From Argopecten irradians (Eukaryota > Mollusca > Bivalvia > Pectinida > Pectinidae), in the NCBI RefSeq assembly GCF_041381155.1, contig NC_091149.1, positions 10,494,609 through 10,558,608 on the forward strand: a stretch of 64,000 bases of DNA, written 5' to 3'. The notes below the pieces were generated by a model. That model was not told the origin of the DNA. It was given only the letters and a program-made list of their open reading frames with translations, and searched no databases. The position numbers and the translations under genes are program-made. This document shows, one piece after another, positions 12,301-22,540 of this stretch; position 1 is the stretch's first letter; each line of letters begins with the position of its first letter.

Positions 12301-13703
12301 CTGGACATTCAGACGGTCCTATGGGAATCAGTATGTCCTTGACCCCAGCGACCTCGGGTCATACCATCTCTAAGTCAGCCATTACAAATGCTTCCTTCAG
12401 GGCACGCAAACTTCCAGGTAAAGCAATACGGATTATCTCAAGATTTCTAAAAAAAAAAAAAAAAGTAAAGGGACAAATCTCTGATGCCAGTTCAAAAGGG
12501 CACAACTAAAATTTCAGTCAGGAGGCATAACTCTTTATCTCAGATAGGGGACATAAGTCTTCGTCTCAGATAGGGGATATAACTCTTATCTCAGACATAA
12601 ATCAAATCTCAGTTAGGTGACATAACACTTTATCTCAGTTAGAGAACATAAGTCTTCGTCTCAGATAGGGGATATAACTCTAATCTCAGACATAAACCAA
12701 ATCTCAGTTAGGGGACATAACTCTTTATCTCAGATAGGGGACATAACTCTTTATCTCAGATAGGGGACATAACTCAAATCTCAGGGGACATAAGTCTTTG
12801 TCTACGAAAAAATATTAAAAAGTCGGGATTTCGATCTCAGATTCTGGTTTCAGCCATCATTGTAGAGTGAAAAATACTTAAAAAGAAAAAAAATATCCTC
12901 CATATACTTAAAAAGAAAAAAAATATCCTCCAGACCGACCGACCGACCCTATTTTTTTTGCCAATGTAACCCTAAACAAACATTTTTTTTATTTTTGCCT
13001 TATCAAATTAATTTTTAATTGCGTCCTGAAAAAATTCTCTTGCACTATGTCCTATATGGAATTTGATATTGATTGCGCATGTACCAAAAGCAAATAAATT
13101 ATTTTATATTATTATTTTGTGTGATTACCTAATTAAACATATACATACAATATTTAATACCAATTATTGTTGAAATGATGAGTATCGTTTATTTTCTGTC
13201 GACGATGGAGCATCTTTAAAGTAAAATAACATTTTTTGTTTAATGTTACAGAGGACATCAGTATTCCTTCTACAGAGGAAGGCGCTAAACTCCAAACGAT
13301 CGATGAAGACGGAGACGCTCACAAGCCCATTCTCAAATCTACAAAATCAGGAAAACTCTCGGCAGCATTCGGGAAAAAAGGAGACAAATTTAAGTTGAAA
13401 GATTCCAAGAAAGAAGGGGAGACAACTCCCAGACAAAACGGTGACTCCGTCGACAGTGTGCAAGTCGGCGTTGTTAAAAACAGTTCTAGATCAATTGTAG
13501 ATAGTATAGAAATGCAGAAATATTCCACGCATGACGACCTTGACGAGAAGATTAGCAGCAGCAGTGGAGGTAGCAGCATTCTACAAATGGCTAAACTCAA
13601 AACTACCACAGCGCTGGGTCTAACAAAGGAACAAAAAAACAAACATTCTCGAAATCCATCTTCATCGTCTGTAAATACTGAAAATTATAGTACTGATTTA
13701 TAG
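3349..13703 (+). CDS. FAM126A: Hyccin (FAM126 family), six 3' exons, 5'-partial
   Basis: Hyccin is an adaptor of the plasma-membrane PI4KIIIalpha complex (with TTC7 and EFR3) that makes PI4P. Exons are 3349-3470, 5346-5441, 5951-6139, 6960-7047, 12261-12417 and 13252-13703. All have AG/GT borders and matching phases, and together they give 367 residues and a TAG stop. Recognisable segments are LGSLALTESVLSRYN, NRQGILAYLIQCYNVD, RIPVSPALLVEMLSGIYY, MYNGQTTPGIKAAVDIHHRA and ELYADVLLVTNAIRNSL. They follow the order of the human hyccin core (SIGSMALTES, QNRFEVLTFLLLCYN, RIPVSSGFMVQMLTGIYF, FYNGEWDLAQKALDD, LLVANAIKASL). The last exon is a long Ser/Lys-rich, low-complexity tail, as in the family. 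The N-terminal roughly 150 residues lie left of the window. Vertebrates have two paralogues, so A versus B cannot be assigned and the symbol is a family label. Introns carry minisatellites and a 4.6 kb mobile element. Confidence 0.93.
3460..3522 (+). repeat. 21-bp tandem copies of a hyccin 5' splice site
   Basis: Three copies of (A/G)TCAAAACAG|GTAACA. The first contains the true exon end (…AGTCAAAACAG) and donor (GTAACA). The next two, at 3481 and 3502, repeat the last 11 exon bases plus the donor. Reading on past the first donor in the coding frame meets TAA at once. Confidence 0.95.
3664..4250. repeat. Minisatellite of TTTGACCT half-sites
   Basis: A variable unit of about 20-48 bp built from TTTGACCTCTCCAACTACTG and TTTGACCTATTAATTATTAA. 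It lies in the hyccin intron between 3471 and 5345. Each unit carries one or two AGGTCAAA motifs on the minus strand. Confidence 0.9.
4251..5345 (+). other. Hyccin intron remainder
   Basis: AT-rich unique sequence. I see no exon, RNA gene or clear repeat before the acceptor TTTTCCAG at 5338-5345. Confidence 0.6.
5463..5725 (+). repeat. 41-bp minisatellite, about 6 units
   Basis: Units read ATCCTGAGAAAGTTAGGTCA followed by AATCTCATCTTTTTATCTCACT. The array starts about 20 bases after the donor at 5442 but does not include exon sequence. It ends in a C tract near 5726. Confidence 0.9.
6692..6965 (+). repeat. 38-bp array copying the acceptor of hyccin exon 6960-7047
   Basis: About seven units of AGTGACCTTGAACTCTGTAT plus GTTCTATATATAGGTATC. 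The last unit is the functional one: TTCTATAAATAG followed by GTATAATGG, the start of the exon. Earlier units repeat the TATAG acceptor and the first four exon bases (GTAT). Several retain a usable AG. Confidence 0.92.
7071..11686. mobile_element. 4.6 kb non-autonomous TTAA element in hyccin intron
   Basis: The ends are inverted: AGCGAATAGTCGGGCAAG at the left and TGCCCGACTATTCACT at the right, each bordered by TTAA (7067-7070 and 11687-11690). About 200 subterminal bases at each side match the short copies at 53856-54193 and 54492-54747. The interior carries a nested tandem-core element (8388-9453), a C tract at 10390-10424 and AT-rich sequence. No transposase domain is seen, and frames such as 10144-10389 are not recognisable. 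TTAA targets with AG-starting ends fit a Kolobok-like rather than a piggyBac-like mobilising enzyme, but that is inference. It begins only 23 bases after the donor at 7047. Confidence 0.8.
8388..9453 (+). mobile_element. Tandem-core element A (Helentron-associated type)
   Basis: The 5' end is a hairpin (GGTCATCTGACCC, loop GAA, GGGTCAGGATGACC). The 3' side has GTCAGATGACCGTTAAGG, then hairpin GGCCCTTTGGGCC and CTTGTTT. Between lie a CG-rich stretch of GTGCGCCGTCC repeats and about six to seven units of roughly 145 bp. Each unit has CAAGATGGC…GCCATCTTG as a hairpin. Conserved ends around a tandem core, with no inverted terminal repeat in the usual sense, fit the Helentron-associated elements (pearl-like) that I recall from bivalves. 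The assignment is from memory. Short open frames across the core are repeat artefacts. Confidence 0.75.
12480..12800 (+). repeat. ~26-bp minisatellite
   Basis: Degenerate units of CTCAGATAGGGGACATAACT plus CTTTAT. It lies about 60 bases after the hyccin donor at 12418, in the last intron. Confidence 0.85.
12870..13010. mobile_element. Truncated MITE with TAACCCTAAACAAACA end
   Basis: The right part (GACCGACC repeats, then GTAACCCTAAACAAACATT) matches the right end of the element at 37978-38182. A 29-base segment is duplicated inside it. Its left end is not clear. Confidence 0.6.
13012..13215. mobile_element. Partial MITE, AGATGCTCCACCG family
   Basis: The right end GATGGAGCATCT is followed by TTAA at 13216-13219. 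The body matches the complete copies at 50252-50609 and 56908-57280. The left half is missing. It ends 36 bases before the acceptor of the last hyccin exon. Confidence 0.75.
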
Positions 13704-13911
13704 AATTCATAAACTGGTGGATATATTTTATTGAATTATTTAAATACGATTTGTCTAGTTAATATGTCTGTTATGGATCAGGTGTTATGTTAATTGTGTA
13801 TTAGATTGATATGTTAAGATATGTGTAATGGGTAATAGTAAGTGACCAAATGGCTGACCAGTTTCTCGACTAAAATTTCTGTAATTTCTTTTAATTCTCC
13901 TGTATTTTCAA

Positions 13912-13917
13912 ATTAAA
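13912..13917 (+). terminator. Candidate hyccin poly(A) signal
   Basis: ATTAAA lies 209 bases after the stop codon, in AT-rich sequence before the 14215 minisatellite. No cleavage-site evidence is available. Confidence 0.35.
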
Positions 13918-14214
13918 ACTACCGTAGAGAGCATGTATAGGCATTGTGCCTATTGCTCAATTCCTATTGACTGTAACATCTGACAATAAGATAATTTGGG
14001 CTGACATATCACACAATTTTTGCACCGAGTAGGCCGTAATAATTTATTTACAAAAGAAACAAAATATAGGAATCTTCACATTTTTCATGTTTCAGTCTGT
14101 ATTTAGGTTAGTTTAAGTTAAATTGAGGCCTCAAAAAACGAGGAGTGGTGCTTATAGGGACGAGGGTAATGATGCCTATTGGTTCTAATATGGTAAGTTA
14201 TGAAATTTCTCCAT

Positions 14215-15965
14215 TGAACCTCTGGTAGTTTCTCCTTAGAACTGGTAGTTTCTCCTTAGAACTGGTAGTCTCTCTTTAGAACTGGTAGTTTCTCTTAAAA
14301 AAGCTCTGAAATTTCTGTGTAGAACCTCTAGTTGTTTCTCTGTAGAACCTCTAGTGGTTTCTCTATATGACTAAGGTATGAAAGTTCTCTGTTGAACCTT
14401 TAGTAGTTTTCTTAAGAACTAAGTTCATAAATTTCTTTCTAGATCCTCTAGTAGTTTCTCTGTAGAACCTCTAGTATTTTCTCTATAGAACTAAGTTCTG
14501 AAATTTCTCTGTTGAACCTTTAGTAGTTTTCTTAAGAACTAAGTTCTGAAATTTCTCTGTTGAAACTGTAGGTGTTTTCTAAAGAACTAAGTTCTTCAAT
14601 TTCTCTGTTGAACCTCTAGTCGTTTCTCTATAGATCTTAGTTCTGACGTTTCTCTGTGGAACCTCTAGTAGTTTCTTTTTTAGAACTAAGTTCTGACGTT
14701 TCTCTGTAGAACCTCTAGTAGTTTCTCTTTTAGATCTAGAGCTAAGTTCTGACAATTTCTTTGTTAACATTTTGTAAGTTCTCTTTAGAACTAAGTTCTG
14801 AAATTCCTCTGTTGAACCTCTAGTAGTTTTCTTTAGAACTATGTTCTGAATTTTTCTGTTGAACCTCTAGTCGTTTCTCTATAGAACTTAGTTCTGACGT
14901 TTCTCTGTAGAACCTCTAGTAGTTTCTCTTTTAGATCTAGAGCTAAGTTCTAACAATTTCTCTGTTAACATTTTGTAAGTTCTCTTTAGAACTGAGTTTT
15001 GACATTTCTCTGTTGAACCTCTAATAGTTTCTCTGTAGAACTAAGTTCTGACATTTCACTGTTGAACCTCTAGTAGTTTTCTTTAGAACTATGTTCTGAA
15101 TTTTTCTGTTGAACCTCTAGTTGTTTCTCTTTTAGAACTAAGTTCTGACGTTTCTCTGTAGAATCTCTAGTAGTTTCTTTTTTAGAACCTAGTTCTGACG
15201 TTTCTCTGTAGAACCTCTAGTAGTTTCTCTTTTAGAAATAAGTTCTGACGTTTCTCTGTAGAACCTCTAGTTGTTTCTTTTTTTGAACTAAGTTCTGACG
15301 TTTCACTGTAGAACCTCTAGTAGTTTCTTTTTTAGAACTAAGTTCTGAAATTCCTCTGTTGAACCTCTAGTAGTTTTCTTTAGAACTATGTTCTGAATTT
15401 TTCTGTTGAACCTCTAGTTGTTTTCTTTAGAACTAAGTTCTGACGTTTCTCTGTAGAACCTCTAGTAGTTTCTCTTTTAGAACTAAGTTCTGACGTTTCT
15501 CTGTGGAAACTCTAGTAGTTTCTTTTTTAGAACTAAGTTCTGACGTTTCTCTGTAGAATCTCTAGTAGTTTCTTTTTTAGAACTTAGTTCTGACGTTTCA
15601 CTGTAGAACCTCTTATAGTTTTCTTTAGAACTAAGTTCTGACGTTTCTCTGTGGAACCTCTAGTAGTTTCTTTTTTAGAACTAAGTTCTGACGTTTCTCT
15701 GTAGAATCTCTAGTAGTTTCTTTTTTAGAACTTAGTTCTGACGTTTCACTGTAGAACCTCTTATAGTTTCTCTTTAGAACTAAGTTCTGAAATTCCTCTG
15801 TAGAACCTCTGGTAGTTTCTCTTTTAGAACTAAGTTCTTACATTTCTCTGTAGAACCTCGAGTGGTTTCTCTTAAGAACTAAGTTATAAAATTTCTCTGT
15901 TGAACATTTTGTAGTTTTTCTTCAGAAATAAGTTCTAAAGTTTATCTATGGAACCATAAGTAATT
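14215..15965. repeat. 50-bp minisatellite, about 35 units
   Basis: Units read GTTCTGACGTTTCTCTGTAG, AACCTCTAGTAGTTTCTCTT and TTAGAACTAA. The array lies downstream of hyccin and overlaps no recognised exon. An open frame inside it (14579-14770, minus) is repeat-derived. Confidence 0.95.
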
Positions 15966-16153
15966 TCTCTGAATATCTTTGGTAATACATGTACATTATT
16001 GTTTCACTTTTAGAATTGAGTTGTCATTTCTCAGGAAGAACTCTTAGCTTCTCTGTGATTATCTGAAATTCTTAGAGTATTTATTATGTTTGAACACTGT
16101 TTGTTCCTCTGTGAGGACATAAGTACAATTTCTTTGTTATAATTGCTAATTAA

Positions 16154-16554
16154 AGGCCCACTACCTTTCCGAAACGGTTTTTGATTTTTAAAATGGGAAT
16201 GTAAAATGAGATTGATAGTTTTGTAGAGTTGCAAAAGTTATTAACTTAACGTTAATACTACACTTATTATCACCTCCTAAACAATTTAATTAAAATAAAT
16301 AAAATGTTAATTTTCATAACGCGGGTGGTCTTATGTTTCCCCCCGTCGTCTTAAATACCGCGCGGTAGTTGGCTATCACTGCGGCAGACGGTAAAACAGC
16401 GAAATGACTCTCCATTGTTATCATATATTACGCAGGAAATCTTGCATATGTTTGGTGTTGTAACCTCATCTTAGGCCATCGGTATATATATTTTCTGAGG
16501 TTATTAATGTTTTTAAGAAATCTATATATTTTGCTCCGGAAAGGTAGTGGGCCT
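16154..16554. mobile_element. 401-bp MITE, AGGCCCACTACC ends, TTAA target
   Basis: Terminal inverted repeats AGGCCCACTACCTTTCCG and CGGAAAGGTAGTGGGCCT are nearly perfect over 18 bases. They are bordered on both sides by TTAA (16150-16153, 16555-16558). There is no coding capacity. Confidence 0.9.
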
Positions 16555-16802
16555 TTAATATCTCTTCTCGAGCTCCTTAATTTCTCTGTACCCTGTATGT
16601 TGAAATATCATATTCTCTTTAATTTGGAAATTTAAGTTTCTTTTAATCTACTCTCCAATTAGTTTCTTTTGAAAATGCATTTTTGTTTTTCTTTTGGATC
16701 TACTTTTTATGTGAGAACTTACTTTAGCAAATTCCTTCTAGATTCTGTTTTGGACCTCTTCAGTTTCTTTTTGAGAACTTCTCACTCCTATTCTGTATTT
16801 GA

Positions 16803-16963
16803 TATTACAGAGTTATCTGCCCTTGCAGGTAGGTATTGATTGTGACGTCATATGTTTGTGAGCAGCACATATTTATACATTTCAGAGAAAAAGATGTGAA
16901 CTGCGACAAACAAAATTTATATAACATTCGATACTTACCCGCAAGGGAGCTAACTCTGCAATA
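16803..16963. mobile_element. ~160-bp foldback MITE
   Basis: Inverted ends read TATTACAGAGTTATCTGCCC at the left and GGGAGCTAACTCTGCAATA at the right, with CTTGCAGGTAGGTATTG and its inverse inside them. A second copy is at 28842-29002. Confidence 0.8.
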
Positions 16964-17893
16964 TGCAAAGATGGAATATTATCTAGAACAACACATTTTT
17001 CTTGATTTTTTTTAGAATTATACATGTACTAATTTTCTCTTAAATACCTTAAGTTTCTCTTGACAAACTGCATTACTTAGTTTCTTTCTTTTCTTTTTTT
17101 TTTCATGATTTGGTTTCTCTTTTTCAACTCCTATATTTTCACTTTGAGAACTTCTTTATTTACTTTATGAAATTTGAATTTCGTTGTGATATCTCTTATG
17201 TTAGACCTTTTATTGTCTCTTAACAAACTCATTATAGTTTCCCTTTGGGAAATGCTAAACTCATTCACCCCTGGAAACACATTTGAACTGTTCTAATTCA
17301 AAGGCTGGACCAGTTCATTTTGAATTTCCAGGTGTGAATTATTTAATGTAAAGATTGATTATTATATAATACAAGATGTTGGTAAATTCATAAAGCTCAG
17401 ACATCAAATATAAATTGAAAATATTTTCCATAAATTCACGTTTAGTTAGGAACTTCATTTAAATTATGTTTTGTTGGCTCATACATCAGAATGAAAACAC
17501 ACAGGTTAACTGCAGTAGCTGAAATGTGTCTGAATTTGTTTGTTGACGTACATACATGTATGTGTAGGTTTGGTCAAATGTTTGTACCTGACCATGAGAA
17601 TGTCAGTCATTAGCTTGTGTGTCTATAGTAATAAAGACATCTATTTCTGTTACAAACCGACTCAATTGTTATTTATATTCTATAAATCGATTGATCAATT
17701 TTCTTTTGCGAATACTTAATTTCGCAATATCTATAATTTCAAAACAAGATCACAAAGATTAACATTCATTTTATAAATTGAATAAAAATATCTATCAATA
17801 TCAATATAGATATTAATTCAAAGAGATAAATTGTCCTAAATTGACTTAAGTCATGAAATTCGGAAAAATAAACATTTAATTTAACGAATCAAA
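16964..17893. other. AT-rich intergenic stretch
   Basis: No gene, RNA or repeat was recognised. Pyrimidine-rich tracts (TTTCTTTT) are common on the plus strand. Confidence 0.5.
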
Positions 17894-19392
17894 GAGGTTT
17901 TTATTTTTTGCGACCCGAAGGGTCAGGATGACCTATTGTCATCATGCACCGTCCGTCGTCGTGCGCCGCCGTGCGCCGTGCGCCGTCCGCCGTGCGCCGT
18001 GCGTAAACTTTTCATTCAAACAACTTCTTCTCAATAACCGGAAGGCCCAGGGTACTCATATTTGGCCTGTAGGTTGCTGGGATGGAGGGCTACCAAGTTT
18101 GTTCAAATGAATGACCTTGACCTTCATTCAAGGTCACAGGGGTCAAAAAGGCCAAAATCTTTAAACGACTTCTTCTCAAGAACCAGAATGCCCAGGGTAC
18201 TGATATTTGGCCTGTAGGATGCTGGGATGAAGGGCTACCAAGTTTGTTCAAATAAATGACCTTGACCTTCATTCAAGGTCACAGGGGTCAAATAGGCTAA
18301 AATTCTTTAAACAACTTCTTGTGAATAACTAAGAGGCCTAGAGACCTGATATTAAGCCTGTAGCATGCTGGGATGAAGTGCTACAAAGTTTGTTCGAATA
18401 AATGACCTTGACCTTCATTCAAGGTCACAGGGGTCAAATAGGCTAAAATTCTTTAAACAACTTCTTGTGAATAACTAAGAGGCCTAGAGACCTGATATTA
18501 GGCCTGTGGCATGCTGGGATGAAGGGCTACCAAGTTTGTTCAAATAAATGACCTTGACCTTCATTCAAGGTCACAGGGGTCAAATAGGCTAAAATTCTTT
18601 AAACAACTTCTTGTGAATAACTAAGAGGCCTAGAGACCTGATATTAGGCCTGTGGCATGCTGGGATGAAGGGCTACCAAGTTTGTAAAAAAATGACCTTG
18701 ACCTACATTCAAGGTCACGGGGGTCAAATAGGCTAAAATCTTTAAAGGACTTCTTCTCAAGAACCAGAAGGCTCAGGGTACTGATATTAGACCTGTGACA
18801 TGCTTGGATGAAGGGCTACCAAGTTTGTTCAAATGAATGACCTTAACCTTCATTCAAGGTCACAGGGGTCAAAAAGGCTAAAATCCTTTAAACAACTTCT
18901 TGTCAATAACTAAGAGGCCTAGAGACCTGATATTGGGCCTTTGACATGCTGGGATGAAGGGCTAACAAATTTGTTCAAATGAATGAACTTGATCTTCATT
19001 CAAGGTCATGGGGGTCAAAAAGGCTAAAATCTTTAAACGACTTCTGCTGAAGACCCAGAAGGCCCATGGTACTGATATTTGGCCTGTAGCATGCTGGGAT
19101 GAAGGGCTACCAAGTTTGTTCAAATGAATGACCTTGACCTTCATTCAAGGTCACGGGGGTCAAATAGGCTAAAATCTTTAAATGACTTCTTCTCAAGAAC
19201 CAGAAGGCCCAGGGTACTGATATTGGGCATGTAGCATGCTGGGATGAAGGGCTACAAAGTTTGTTCAAATGAATTACCTTGACCTTCAATCAAGGTCACG
19301 GGTCAAATAGGCTAAAATCTTTAAACGACAATGTTGTATTGTACTAATAGTCAGATGACCGTTAAGGCAAATGAGGTTTTTATTTTTTGCGA
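17894..19392 (+). mobile_element. Tandem-core element B, end-trimmed, 20-bp flanking repeats
   Basis: It begins inside the usual 5' hairpin (GACCCGAAGGGTCAGGATGA) and stops inside the usual 3' end (AGTCAGATGACCGTTAAGG). The core has about nine units of roughly 145 bp, with the signature ATGACCTTGACC…TCAAGGTCA. A perfect 20-base direct repeat, GAGGTTTTTATTTTTTGCGA, borders it at 17894-17913 and 19373-19392. Short minus-strand frames of the KVKVIHLNKLGSPSSQH type are repeat artefacts. Confidence 0.8.
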
Positions 19393-19460
19393 GCCTTGGA
19401 GAGTTTCATGAAATCTTGTATGAAATTAACACAATTCATAATACTTTTTATTACATTTTT

Positions 19461-20704
19461 AGGTCACCTGAGACGAAGTCTCAGGTGACCTATTTTAATC
19501 GCCTTTTGTCCGTCGTCAAAATTGTGAATCATATGGTCCCCACCCCCCAGGGAGCTATGGGAGGGGCCAAAAGGGGTAAAATTGACTAAAATTTCAAAAA
19601 TCTTCTTCTCCACTCACAGATGTGATGGAATTAAATACTCTTCATAGATAGAAAGGTCCTTTACAAAAATTGTGAATTATATGACCCTGGGGTCTCAGGT
19701 TTCCCCCTGGGGAGGGGGTTAAGTTTACTATAGTTTATATAGGGAAAACACATTTTTGAGTATTATTTGATCATTGTAATAGGAAATGAGTCAAATATTG
19801 TCAGAATTATCAGTATGAGATGGCCATTGAATCCTATTAACCAATTTTCCATGACTGACCCCCAGGGGCCTTAGGGGCGGGGTCAAAAGGGGTCAAATAG
19901 GCTATAACTTCAAAAACCTTCTTCTGAAATTCTGGAAATGGTAGAATCACATAGATTCATAGATGGAAAGGTCTTGAGGTCCTTTACAAAAATTGTGAAT
20001 TATATGACCCTGGGGTCTCACGTTTCCCCCTGGGGAGGGGGTCAAGTTTACTATAGTTTATATAGGCAAAAACACATTTATGAGCATTTTTTGCTCAATT
20101 TTCACAGGAAATGAGTCAAACTTGTTTAGAATTATTAGCCTGACATTTTAATATCATAACTATACTGGTCCTGGTCAACCCCCTCGGGGCAGAGGGGCGG
20201 GGCCAAAAGGGGCAAATAGGCTAAAACTTTAAAAATCTTCTGCTTAAATACTGGAAATGGAAGAATCAAATACTCATGATAGATGGACAGGTCTTAAGGT
20301 GTTTTATGAAAATTGTGAATTATATGACCCTGGGGAGGGGGTTAAGTTTACTGTAGTTTATATAGGGAAAACACAATTTTGAACATTATCTAGTCATTAT
20401 AATAGGAAATTAGTCAATTGTCGTCAGAATTATCCCTATGTGATGGCGATTGAATCTTATTACCAAATTTTCCATGACTGATCCCCAGGGGCCTTAGGGG
20501 CGGGGCCAAAAGGGGTCAAATAGGCTAAAACTTCAAAAATCTTCTTCTGAAATTCTGGAAATGGTAGAATCAAATACTCGTCATTTATAAAATCACTGAC
20601 TGACTTCAAGGGCCTGATGGGCAAATATATAGTGTTTATATGCATGTCTTTGTTTCATTCTGTATCTGAACTCAGGTGACCGTGAAGGCCCATGGGCCTC
20701 TTGT
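19461..20704 (+). mobile_element. Tandem-core element C (Helentron-associated type)
   Basis: It has a perfect 5' hairpin (AGGTCACCTGAGAC, loop GAA, GTCTCAGGTGACCT). The 3' side has CTCAGGTGACCGTGAAGG, then hairpin GGCCCATGGGCC and TCTTGTT. The core holds about three degenerate units of roughly 340 bp. It starts 68 bases after element B and belongs to a different subfamily. Confidence 0.75.
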
Positions 20705-20924
20705 TTTTTTTTGGAACTACAACAAAATATATATTGATATATCTCTGTGTCCTAATGTATTGCAAAAGTTCAGTAGAGGCCACCATTTCTTCCTGCACTT
20801 CAATTTTTACTGATATCGTGTTGTGACAAAGACTATTGGTGGAATGTCAGGACACATAAGCATTCTCATCACTGCCTCCCTGAGGTGAAAAGCCAGCAGT
20901 AAATGACAAACACATACACTCTAA

Positions 20925-21250
20925 ATACTTTGCCACAGTGACCTGAAGAGCTAGTTGTCCTTCAGAGCCTGTGTTATATCATCCATGAACTTCTTTCCAC
21001 AGTGACCCAGAGGTGGACTAGAGGTCTAGCTTATGACAGAGCCAAGTGTCAGAAATCCAGTTGATGTGATATTGTTCGTCAACCACTTTTCAAAGAAACC
21101 CAGAGCTGAACTAAAGTGCTAGATGTCCTTCAGAGCCATACAATGTCTGTCAAAGTTTCAGTCACTGTGATATCGTCTATGAACTACTTTCAACAGAGAC
21201 CCAGAGGTGGACTAGAGATCTAGCTGTCCGGCAGAGCCAAGTGTCAAAAA
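20925..21250. repeat. Degenerate ~120-bp repeat, three units
   Basis: Diverged units share GACCCAGAGGTGGACTAGAG and GAGCCAAGTGTCAGAAATCC. The array lies just downstream of the EF-hand remnant (minus strand). Confidence 0.6.
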
Positions 21251-21261
21251 TCCAGTCGACC

Positions 21262-21777
21262 TTATATGGTCAAAGAAGGCTTTGGAGACATTAAGATATT
21301 ATCTACCTGATATTGGTCTCCTTTGGTCACCATCGCCACAAATTCTGGAAAGAAAAAAATCTATAATGTCAATAGATTATACAAAAAATTGAATCTATCA
21401 ATCATTTATTGGACCTCAATTTCACATGCTTTTCTGAACATTTCATGAAATTCCATACTTTTAACATTTTCTGTTATTAAAAGCTTTGTGTAAAATATAA
21501 TACAGGCAATATAATGTATACCTTTAGATATGAGTTATGTCCCTTTAATGGCATCTGAGTTGTGTGTGTTATCATACTATTGATAGGTCATCAACTTGGG
21601 AGCCTACCTTTGTAGTTTAGTCGGCCATCTTTGTCCTGGTCGGCGATCTCCATCATTTCCGTCACTTCCGGTTCTGTTAATGTTATGCCCAGTCCCGCCA
21701 TTGCTTTTCTAATGCCGTCTTTATCGAGGAATCCACATCATCCTGATCAAATACCTCAAACGCTTCTTTAATTTCAG
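21262..21777 (-). pseudogene. EF-hand (calmodulin/troponin C-like) gene fragment, frameshifted
   Basis: Minus strand. Segment 21608-21777 encodes SEIKEAFEVFDQDD, then, one frame over, KDGIRKAMAGLGITL and TEPEVTEMMEIADQDKDG with RLNYK. It ends at a good donor (AAAG|GTAGGC). Segment 21262-21344 starts after TTCTTTCCAG, continues in phase with EFVAMVTKGDQYQ, runs on to VDNILMSPKPSLTI and stops at TAA. This is the helix-loop-helix pattern of the calmodulin superfamily. The second loop (DQDKDGRLNYKE) has all canonical calcium ligands. The first loop has glycine at position 12. One base is missing in the first loop near 21735-21745. No acceptor AG is visible before SEIKEAF, and no N-terminal exon was found. 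It is probably a decayed copy, though a sequencing indel in a real gene is possible. Confidence 0.7.
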
Positions 21778-22440
21778 ATATAATATCAAGAAAAATAATG
21801 GTTTCAAAATATAATTTTGATTATTGATGTTGTCACTTGTTTTGTTAAGAGGTAATCTAAATCTCCTATGCGTGCGATGTGCGGATAAGTATGGTGAATT
21901 GTTCATGTTTTGGGAGACTGTAGTATGTTCCATTATTGTGTCTCCTTGTGATAGTAGAATCTCCTCTTACTGTAGCATATAGTCCCTGTTCTTGCAAAAA
22001 CTCAGCATACCTAGGGTGTGGTACGACTGGTTCGCCTGTTGTCAGTATAACGTGACAGGATGGAGTATGCTTGCTTAATTTGTTTTGTTTATTTTTATTA
22101 AACAGCTTATTGACAGCCAGGGTCATTTAGGGCAAACAAACAGCAGCATTGGTACAGATTTGCTTGTTACGTGCTTGTTTGGTGTATTCGACGGAATGCT
22201 ACAGTGAGATAGCACTTTAAAAAGGGCAAGAGTTCCTTTATTAAAAGGAGACACACTAAGAATATGCTGCAGTCCCCTGAAAAATTTGCATACAGGGGAG
22301 ACCACCCTTAAATGACCGTTAAAGTGACAATTCACTCAGGCTTATTCTGTTACATAACCAAGAAGCAAAATATGACATAAATGTATTGTTATATATTCCT
22401 TTAATGTTCCTTTAAATCAATTGTAATTATTTATATGTCA
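21778..22440. other. Non-coding stretch
   Basis: No gene recognised. TTAAAGTGACAATTCACTCA at 22319 resembles a MITE end, but no partner end was found. Confidence 0.4.
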
Positions 22441-22444
22441 TTAT

Positions 22445-22540
22445 TGTTGGGAGAGGGCTAAATAATAAGTTGTAATAACTTGTGCCGATCCCTTTGTAAA
22501 TTTGTTTGCAATAAAATATGTTTAAACTAAACTAAACTAA
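22445..22540 (+). mobile_element. LINE 3' tail fragment
   Basis: A sequence with GGGAGAGGGCTAAATAATAA and GCAATAAAATATGTTTAAAC ends in AACTAAACTAAACTAA. It has the look of a non-LTR element's 3' end with a short-repeat tail. It abuts the next element exactly at 22541. Confidence 0.55.

Noticed and set aside
13319-13642. 107-codon minus-strand frame
   Set aside because: Antisense of the Ser-rich last hyccin exon.
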